From: Muscardinus avellanarius
Lineage: Eukaryota; Chordata; Mammalia; Rodentia; Gliridae
Assembly (NCBI GenBank): GCA_963383645.1
Contig: OY726558.1
Location: forward strand, 179,395,134-179,459,133
Direction of reading: 5' to 3'
DNA length: 64,000 bases
Made by a program: the position numbers and the translations under genes. Shown here piece by piece: positions 57,640 to 64,000 of the stretch. A model generated the notes under the pieces. That model searched no databases, was not told the origin of the DNA, and worked only from the letters and a program-made list of their open reading frames with translations. Positions within the stretch are counted from its first letter, which is position 1. The number at the start of each line of letters is the position of its first letter.

Positions 57640-57960
57640 TCCATTCTGCAATAGGTCTTTCTAATTTCATAACATGAATAACATTGCCCCAAGTAGATAT
57701 GTTTTCTTCTCATTCTGTGGATATATCTACTAATACCAACATCACTCTGTGTCTCTTCCCTTCTGGCAAGTGAATAAAATCAATTTGCCAATCTTCCCCT
57801 AAGTATGTGCCCCCATACTGTTTCCCTGGTAGGCTTAATTGGCTATTTTTAGGGTTAGTCCTAAGACAGATTTTACATCCCTGCAGGATGTGACTCATGG
57901 TTTCCTGTAACCACTTTCTAGTGAATAGCCTTGATGCTAATTTCAAGGAATTATTTTCCC
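57640..57960 (-). pseudogene. ERV integrase fragment
   Basis: A 78-codon minus frame (57710-57946) carries C-x2-C (CKIC) of the N-terminal zinc-binding domain and GEDWQIDFIHLP, where the Asp of DF is the first acidic residue of the catalytic triad, followed by VMLVLVDIST. This order is typical of class I (gamma-type) integrases. Soon after, at about 57640, the core domain is replaced by env-type sequence, so the remaining catalytic residues are deleted. Confidence 0.85.
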
Positions 57961-58199
57961 CACGTAGTGCATTTTATGGAGGGCTTTAAGTATTTTGTAT
58001 TGCATGTTCTGGCATAGCCATATCCTTTATTGGAGGTAACCCACCCTCCTTGATGGTGTTCAGTCCACCCCTGTTGTTTAGCTTTGACATTCCTTGGGAA
58101 TACACAGGCCTCACATTAGGTAATAATGACCCTTCATGTAAGATTGGATACTTGTTAGTTCTGTGGTAGCCTCTCCCTAAATAGCAAGATTTTTTTCCT

Positions 58200-58480
58200 T
58201 CATGATGCCACCCTGCAGTGCATTAATGGCAGCCAGGGTCTTGTGTCTAATAGGAGATCCAGATTAAGTAAGCAGTCTCTCTCCTTCCAAATAGTAACCT
58301 TTTTTCATCAGCCATAATAAGGCCTTAGTCAGGGCTATTATGTCAGCTAATTGGGTGCTAGTGGAGGGTGGCAGTATTTCTGCTTCTCTCACTTCAAAGG
58401 GTGTAGTGATGGCATAACCAGCATAGCGTACCCCCTACTTCAAAAAGGAGCTACTGTCAGTGAATAATTCATCATTATGG
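58200..58480 (-). pseudogene. ERV RNase H domain remnant
   Basis: On the minus strand a frame reads ELFTDSSSFLK, then an in-frame stop (58435-58437), then RYAGYAITT and TQLADIIALTKAL. The TDSS (active-site Asp) and the later Ala/Leu-rich helix match the order of retroviral RNase H. Only one stop interrupts this stretch. Confidence 0.75.
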
Positions 58481-58789
58481 TTAAGGAGAAGCTAATCTGT
58501 CAGGACTGGTCGGGGTATCCAAACATATGTAATGCTTCCTTCCATGAATGAACAACGCCTCCCATGTCTCTGGGGATAAATATAAATGGCTTGAAAGCTA
58601 TACATTTCTTTAAGGATTTATCATTCCTATCCATAAAGATGGCTTGATATTTAAGGATGTAGCTGTCTGAGAGCCACAGATGTCCCTTTGACTTTAATAG
58701 GCTCCTGAGCTCATGGGTTGTTTTTACTGGAAGAGGTGTGTCTAATGTTAGCCTCTGGGCTTCAGGAACTTAGGTACCCCCTGAGGTCA

Positions 58790-59620
58790 TCTTCCATAAA
58801 CAAACTGTCCAGCCCCTGGCTACAGGGTCAAATTCTTCCCTCTCTTATTCTGTGTCATCACTTCCAACCCTACTCCCAACTTTTTGGAGATGTACAAATT
58901 GAACTTATATGGTGTAGGCAATCTGAGACCTGGTTCCTCACAGAGGCCCTATTTTAACATCTTAAATGCCTATTTTTCTTCTGGAGGCCACTCTGGGAGT
59001 TTAAAACATTCTTTTTGTTTTTTAAGATAACTTTACAAGGGTTGTGCTATCTCAACAAAGCCCAGGATCCATATACGACAGTAACCTGCAGCCCCTCAAA
59101 ATCCCTGAAGTTGTTTGGGGATACTAGGGAGAAGAAAATTGAATACAGGCTGCTCTCTCTTTGGTGGTAAAGAGCAAAAGCCCCCTAGTATGATCCCTAG
59201 GTAACTCGAATCTCACAAAATTGAGCTTTTTCTTTTGAAACTTTATAGCCTTTTTTGAGCCAGGAAGTTTAGGAGAGATTTTGTTGCCTCCTCACAATTC
59301 CTCAAGGAGAAACAGGCCAGCAGAAGGTCATCCACATATTGGAGGAGTATGATCTGGGGTGAATTCTAATCCTCTAGATCCGTAGCAAGGCTTACTCAAA
59401 TATTTTTAGGCTGTTGCTCAACTCCCGAGGCAGCACCACCCAAGTTTATTGGCCTTCTCCTGTCCTGAGCTCCTCAAAGGCAAAAAAGAAGCTGGCTATT
59501 GGATGGAGATGGATGTAGAAAAAAAAATCTTTCCTATCAAGAACAGAGTAGCACGGGGTCCACTAGGAATCTATGTCAGTAAGGTATAAGGATTAGTCTT
59601 TTTATTTTTTCTGCAGATCT
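58790..59620 (-). pseudogene. ERV reverse transcriptase remnant (YVDD)
   Basis: Minus-strand LLQYVDDLLLA has the catalytic YVDD at 59327-59338; YVDD rather than YMDD is usual for class I elements. Upstream, about 59480-59530, an FFF..I.L.P..S..FAFE block matches an earlier RT motif. Stops and a frameshift separate the two. Downstream, FDPVARGWTVCL (58807-58836) matches the RT connection region. Confidence 0.88.
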
Positions 59621-59697
59621 TGAAACAGTGTCTCAGTTACAGAAGGACTCACTAAGTAGCTGAAGCTGTCCGTGAACCTCCTGTCTCAGCCTTTATG
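59598..59697 (-). mobile_element. B1-dID-like SINE fragment inside pol
   Basis: 'cttgaaacagtgtctcagtt', 'actcactaagtagctgaagc' and 'cctcctgtctcagcctt': the left part only, reverse-oriented. Confidence 0.75.
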
Positions 59698-59949
59698 ATG
59701 GACAACGGTCCTTCTTTTAACTCAAGTATGAAGAAGGATTGCTTTTATTGGGGGATAGGTGGATAGTTCCTTCAGCTTAATGAGGACAGGTTTGGCAGAA
59801 AGGGCCAATTTCATAGTTTCTCTCCTTTTTCAATAGGTTGGATTGAGGTCTGTTTCCATTAAAGGCAAGCACACAGGTGTTTCTGAAAGTAGAATTAGTC
59901 CCACCTTGGTTATTTATATTTCACCTCTTTCCATCGGCAGAGTTGGGGG

Positions 59950-60260
59950 GTTTCTCTGATATGACTAAAAATGAGTGAGAGAAATGGAGATCACTCCATT
60001 TATAAATCTTGAGTATACTAAATCTTGAGTAAAGAAATGTTCAAGGGGCTGGTCCAATATGCCCCAAATAAACACTTTACAAAATGATCTTGTACCAGGG
60101 GAAAAGACAATGCAGAAAATCTGGCACCTGTGTAAATGAGGAGCCAAACAGTCTGTGACCCCATCTTTAGGACTGCCCAATACTTTTAGTCCTGACCCAG
60201 GTGGGTGCCTGGAGAATTTGCCTAAGTCCCATCATTGGGAGACCTAGATTTGAGGACCAG
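59950..60260 (-). pseudogene. ERV aspartic protease remnant with altered active site
   Basis: On the minus strand the motif LIYTGA (60123-60140) stands where retroviral proteases have the D-T/S-G-A active site. The catalytic Asp position is Tyr (codon at 60132-60134). The following ARFSALSFP agrees with the protease fold order. It lies between the gag zinc knuckle and the RT, as expected. Confidence 0.75.
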
Positions 60261-60289
60261 CTCACCCTTACATTTTAGAAGGGCTTTGG

Positions 60290-61330
60290 AGGTTGTTTAC
60301 TGCCTCTCTGTTGGTTGTATTTGTGCTTAAAATGCCCCAGCTTTTTACTCTTAAAGCAGACTTGAGCCTGGGTTTTTATAAGATTGGTACTGATATGCAT
60401 GGCAGCCAGGATTTCCCCATGACACTTTTCCTTTTATTTTTTGATTTCCAAGTACTTATTATAATGGACAGATTTAGCAGCCTAAATTTTTGGTCCAAAT
60501 TGGACTTTTATAAATCCAATGCCAGTTTTTTGAGATTCCTCTTTACAGACTGGGTTAAGATTTTTTTTTTCTCTCCTGAGAATGGACTTACTTGCTATCA
60601 TGTCTGGAGTTAAATTAGTAAAATTAACCATGGGCCCCTGAGTCTCTCTAGGAAATTCACTGGGGATTCATTTGGACCCCCAAATGTATGGCTTCCAATT
60701 GACTATAATTGAGAGGCTTAGCTTTAGCGTTAGCTTTCTTTATATCTTCCAGTATGTAGTATGAATAGTGACTTCCTTTCCAATCATTCTTCTCATTTTC
60801 TGGGTCCTACTTGGGGTCTTATGACAGCTCCATATCTGCTTCTGTTGAAACCTGCCAAGTTATTTTTACTGAAGGTTTTTTGGGCAGTGTAAGAGTTATT
60901 ACCTACCCCTCTGGCTTGTTCATACACTTGGTCTCGTTTTAGGGATTTCAGATTCGGATCTAAGTGTAAGTTATCTCAAAGGCCTGCATGTATTGGTCAG
61001 GATTGGTCATATAGATGCCAAGATCCTTTTTTATTTCTTTAAGCTCTCTCACTGAAAATGGTTTGTGGGTAGTTTTGGGTTCAAACTCTCCTCCTCCTAC
61101 CACCACAACCATAAGGGAAACTTGGCTCATTATCTGCCTAGTACTGGCCCTGAATGGCTTCTCTTATTTTCAGGTGACTTCTGAGTCCCCTTGTCATAAG
61201 AAGCAGTATGGGGAGGGCTGGCTGTTCAGAAATGTTCCCATAAGTGCTAAAGTGGCTCTGTAGGTGTCATGGGTCCTATAGTGCTATCATCCTGTTTATC
61301 CAGGGTCAATTGATTTTTGGATTTTGTCTT
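60290..61330 (-). pseudogene. ERV gag (capsid and nucleocapsid) remnant, class I
   Basis: On the minus strand PFSVRELKEIKKDLG (about 61025-61070) resembles the start of the class I capsid domain. GPNESPVNFLERL (about 60640-60680) matches the gamma-type major homology region. A single zinc-knuckle array at 60317-60358 has spacing C-x2-S-x4-H-x4-Y, so two of the four zinc ligands are lost. Stops and frameshifts occur between these blocks. Confidence 0.85.
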
Positions 61331-61488
61331 ATCCATTGCTACCATAATTTTTTAAAACTTTGTAATCTTAGCTAGGCATCATCCATAGGCTTCATGAGAA
61401 TGGCCTCATATCCATTGCTACCATAATTTTTTAAAACTTTGTAATCTTAGCTAGGCATCATCCATAGGCTTCATGAGAATGGCCTCAT
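61331..61488. repeat. Exact 79-bp tandem duplication in ERV gag leader
   Basis: 61331-61409 and 61410-61488 are identical base for base. 79 is not a multiple of three. The perfect identity inside an otherwise heavily mutated element means the duplication is recent. Confidence 0.98.
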
Positions 61489-61910
61489 AGTCTACTGGGG
61501 ATGACCTATATGAGTGTGAGGGTTTGTCACTCTTGCCTCTGCCTCAATTCTTCCTTCTTTGCCTATTGTCCCATCTCTCTTTCTCTCTGTGTGTCTGGAT
61601 GTGGTCCTTTTATATCTTCTTTTATATTCCATATATCAGTGGTGTTTCCAATTAACAAAACATTGCAACTCCCAAAACACTGACTGTAGCCATGGGCAGA
61701 TGGTGGCTACAAGTGTATAAGAATCCTGTCTTTTTTTTTTCTCTCTCTTTTTACATTTTATGGAGAATGCACCATGGGTCAGAAGTGGATTAAGGTCTAA
61801 GGATGGCAGGAGAGCAGTTATAGCTACCCATGGACATTCCTCCTTTCTGAATCCTACATGTTCTATCAGGTGACAAGACAGTTGAGCCCAGGCCCCAGAG
61901 GATAGAGTTT
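61489..61910 (-). other. ERV matrix/leader region, unresolved
   Basis: Between the duplication and the GC-rich block. By position it should hold matrix and upstream gag, but I see no motif that proves it. Confidence 0.35.
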
Positions 61911-61919
61911 TCTGCTACT

Positions 61920-62570
61920 AGGAATTATAGGGACAAAAGGGAACACAGCCCTACAGCAAGAAATAGGCTTTATTTAGGGGTCAAATCTGGGAGATGGTGG
62001 GTAGGTTAGAGTGAGAATGGAAGGGGCTGGGCCTTTATGAAAGAAAAATTAGGTGACAGTGGTGGCAAATACTCAAGGCTGCTCAAGCTATATGCCTAAG
62101 CTTAAAGCCTGGAGAGGAGGGTGCTGTAGGCACAGGCGAAGGCAGCAGCATTTCTCCCCTCCTGGTCCCTTACTGCTGCTGCCGGCCTGCCTGCATGGGT
62201 GAGTGACACAGTATCTTACTTCTTTGCTGCTGCTCACAAAGCCATCCCCACACCCTGGCGAAGCATAGGACATCCAGCAAGGAGGCTGCCATTCCCCATA
62301 CCTGTGCCAGAAGAAGGCCCCGGAGCTCTACCCACAGTCAACATCACTAACAACAATGCTGCTCACATGGCCACTGGCAGGAAGACGGACCCGCACAGCC
62401 CACCCCGCCCAGCACCTGCCCTGTGACCCAACAACGACTCCCCAATTGTTCCCCGATTGGCATGTCCACAATTGATAATAAATCCACTCCTGCCAGATTC
62501 TGCGGGAGAGGAATGCATCTATCTTAAACAAGAAGCTCATGATTGGCATCCACTTTGTTGTAGGACTCAG
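61920..62570 (-). repeat. GC-rich, LTR-like block beside the 5' LTR
   Basis: The minus strand shows a GC/CpG-rich stretch (62570 to about 62090), a TATA-like 'cataaagg' near 62032-62040, then 'aaataaagcc' (polyadenylation signal) near 61964-61973. This U3-R order suggests a second, nested solo LTR or a GC-rich leader. I could not define the ends. The plus-strand 75-codon frame at 62199-62426 is unrecognised. Confidence 0.4.
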
Positions 62571-62761
62571 GAGGGGCAGGCAGCACATGCTTTCCCAGGC
62601 TCAGCTTCCCTCAGGGCTTTTAGAAGAGTATCCTTAGAGCCAGGCATGATGCAGTGGCGTCAAATTACCATTGGGTGTAGCTGTTTCCCTGCACCTGGGC
62701 ACCTAAAATTTTAGTTTTGTTTTCAATGTGGGTCCTTTTTCTTAGCTTAATATAGAAATAA

Positions 62762-63070
62762 TGAACCAGAAAACACAGTTATAAAGCTAAAGTAGGATTT
62801 ATTAGAGTGCTAGAAGAGAATTTCACACACACAGAGGGGAATGAGATGGAGTGCTCGATTGAGACACTCCCATCTTCTAAACCCGAAGTCCTTATATATG
62901 GATGTCAGCTTCCATACATTGTGGACAATGAGATATGAGAGCAAGCTGGTCTGTCATTCCAGGATAGATGTGTGAAAGAGCTGGCCTCAGGATATGTATT
63001 TATCAGCCATTTTAACAGTCCTGGCTGCCCTAGACAGAAACAAGGCGATACATGATGTTGTTCTTTTAAG
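62762..63070 (-). repeat. 5' LTR of the provirus
   Basis: The counterpart of 55189-55505. On the minus strand it has a TATA box 'tatataag' (about 62891-62898) and an 'aataaa' signal (62798-62803), about 95 bp apart, in the same order as the left copy. The outer boundary near 63070 is uncertain. Confidence 0.75.
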
Positions 63071-64000
63071 TCCTAGTGTCTGTGACCAAGTCAAAAACAT
63101 AATAAAAGTGTATGTCTACACAGAACACTTTTTTACTGTGATTATTATTTTATACAAATCTAAGACTTGGGAACAGTGTACCACAAATTGTGAAGAAGAC
63201 TTAAAAATCAATCTAACTCTCCATATGTAGCAATTTCAATAGTATATTTTATATCAAATCGAGAAACTTTAAGTGGCGGCCTCCTGCTATTCAAGCAAAA
63301 TTCTGTATCTTTTTGTAGCAATGAATGAGGAGACTCAAAAACACCACATCCATTTAAGGTAAGAAAATGCATCTAGAGGACATAAATGGTTTCTGCCATC
63401 TTCAAATGATATAACATAAACAGGTTGTGTTTGAAGTCAAATTTACTATCCAGAGAAGAGACAAGATTACATTAACAAGATCACTATCTAGAGCAGAGAA
63501 AGTAAGAGAGTCTCAGAGGTAAAAACGTGATGAAGATAAGGGCAGGTGAGGTAAGATGAGTCTTAGCAAGAGCTCACCTCTGTCACACACAGGTAATAGT
63601 GTGACAGCAAGCACAGATAAGGAGACAGCTTCCTCCATCCCCATCAAAGCAGAAACAAAAATTTATTCTCTAACTATACTCCAAACTCAACAGAAATGGA
63701 GACTTTGTCATTTACTTTGAAGAGTTAGAAATCATATTTTTTATGAGGAAGAGTCAGGTGAAATCAAATATATTTAGATTCATATCATTACTTGATTGCT
63801 TATCATTATACAGTGAATATTTAACTTTATTAAATTTATTATTTTACATTTCTTGGGAAGTCAAGTAGTTGAGGCAAAATAAAATTATACGCTAAATCCA
63901 AGTAAGTGCTAATGAAGAGATTAAATATTTAGAATATTTCTTTATTTTTACCCTTTGTACTTTATTGATATTACATTTTCCTTAAATGATAAAATATTTT
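63071..64000. other. Unique AT-rich stretch to window end
   Basis: No repeat or gene recognised; the proviral U3 could extend somewhat into its start. Confidence 0.4.

Larger units (their letters stand above)
55189..63070 (-). mobile_element. Degraded endogenous retrovirus (provirus), mosaic class I gag-pol with betaretrovirus-like env
   Basis: Two related LTR-like segments (55189-55505 and 62762-63070) bracket minus-strand remnants in the canonical order gag, pro, pol and env. Every coding region has stops or frameshifts. The integrase core and envelope surface subunit are gone, SINEs sit between env and the left LTR and in pol, and an exact 79-bp duplication lies in gag. No primer-binding site could be identified beside the 5' LTR. 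The element is old: the LTRs look only about three-quarters identical by eye. It cannot produce virus. Confidence 0.85.

Noticed and set aside
62199..62426. 75-codon plus-strand frame in GC-rich DNA
   Set aside because: It ends in a Pro-rich low-complexity tail, matches no family I know and lies antisense within the provirus leader region.
55189..63070. Possibility that the provirus is still coding-competent
   Set aside because: Stops, frameshifts, lost active-site and zinc-binding residues, a missing integrase core and surface subunit, and SINE insertions rule it out.
1..64000. CRISPR arrays, operons, bacterial promoters or phage genes
   Set aside because: The window is mammalian, with SINE/LINE/ERV content; all regular repeats are microsatellites or interspersed elements.

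Overview
This window is mammalian nuclear DNA, AT-rich, and made of interspersed repeats separated by single-copy sequence. No host protein-coding exon, tRNA gene, rRNA gene or CRISPR array could be supported. More than 40 copies of one composite SINE occur: a 7SL-derived B1-like left part, an A-rich linker and a tRNA/ID-like right part ('gtagctcagaggtagaa...'). SINEs of this B1-dID architecture are known from the squirrel-related rodents (squirrels, mountain beaver, dormice), so the source is most likely a rodent of that clade. A dormouse or mountain beaver may fit better than a typical squirrel, because the right part reads 'gtagctcagaggtagaa' throughout, but the species cannot be fixed from the sequence alone.

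Layout. 0-5 kb: SINEs, long microsatellites and a fossil CR1/L2-like LINE reverse-transcriptase end (347-610). 5-8 kb: SINE-rich, including a head-to-head SINE pair (5914-6373). 8.3-9.1 kb: a well-bounded solo LTR with a 4-bp target duplication. 9.9-18.2 kb: old MaLR (MLT1-type) LTRs at 9985-10445, 16890-17220 and 17795-18180, otherwise mostly unique. 18.9-25.4 kb: long repeat-poor DNA with weak ancient MIR-like remnants. 27.1-29.8 kb: a plus-strand L1 with 5' UTR and ORF1, then a jump straight to the end of ORF2. 30-39 kb: unique DNA with scattered SINEs. 39.05-40.02 kb and 45.2-45.5 kb: minus-strand L1 ORF2 tails. 46.7-50.3 kb: two L1 5' UTR/ORF1-start blocks on the minus strand. 50.8-54.8 kb: SINEs, AT-rich unique DNA and a MaLR-like LTR. 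55.2-63.1 kb: a degraded minus-strand endogenous retrovirus between two related LTRs.

The retrovirus is the most information-rich locus. Read right to left it shows a 5' LTR, a class-I (gamma-type) gag with a capsid major-homology-like stretch and a damaged single zinc knuckle, a protease whose catalytic Asp is Tyr, a reverse transcriptase with YVDD, an RNase H, an integrase fragment, and then an envelope transmembrane subunit that looks betaretrovirus-like, before the 3' LTR. It carries stops, frameshifts, a deletion, SINE insertions and an exact 79-bp tandem duplication, and it cannot encode a working virus.

The SINEs form a visible series. Old copies keep an intact ID-type right part. Intermediate copies have 'gtctgggag...' with a B box. 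Young CpG-bearing copies have a shortened left part and have lost the right-hand B box. Many microsatellites sit exactly at SINE tails or linkers, so SINE insertion and repeat expansion explain much of the local structure.
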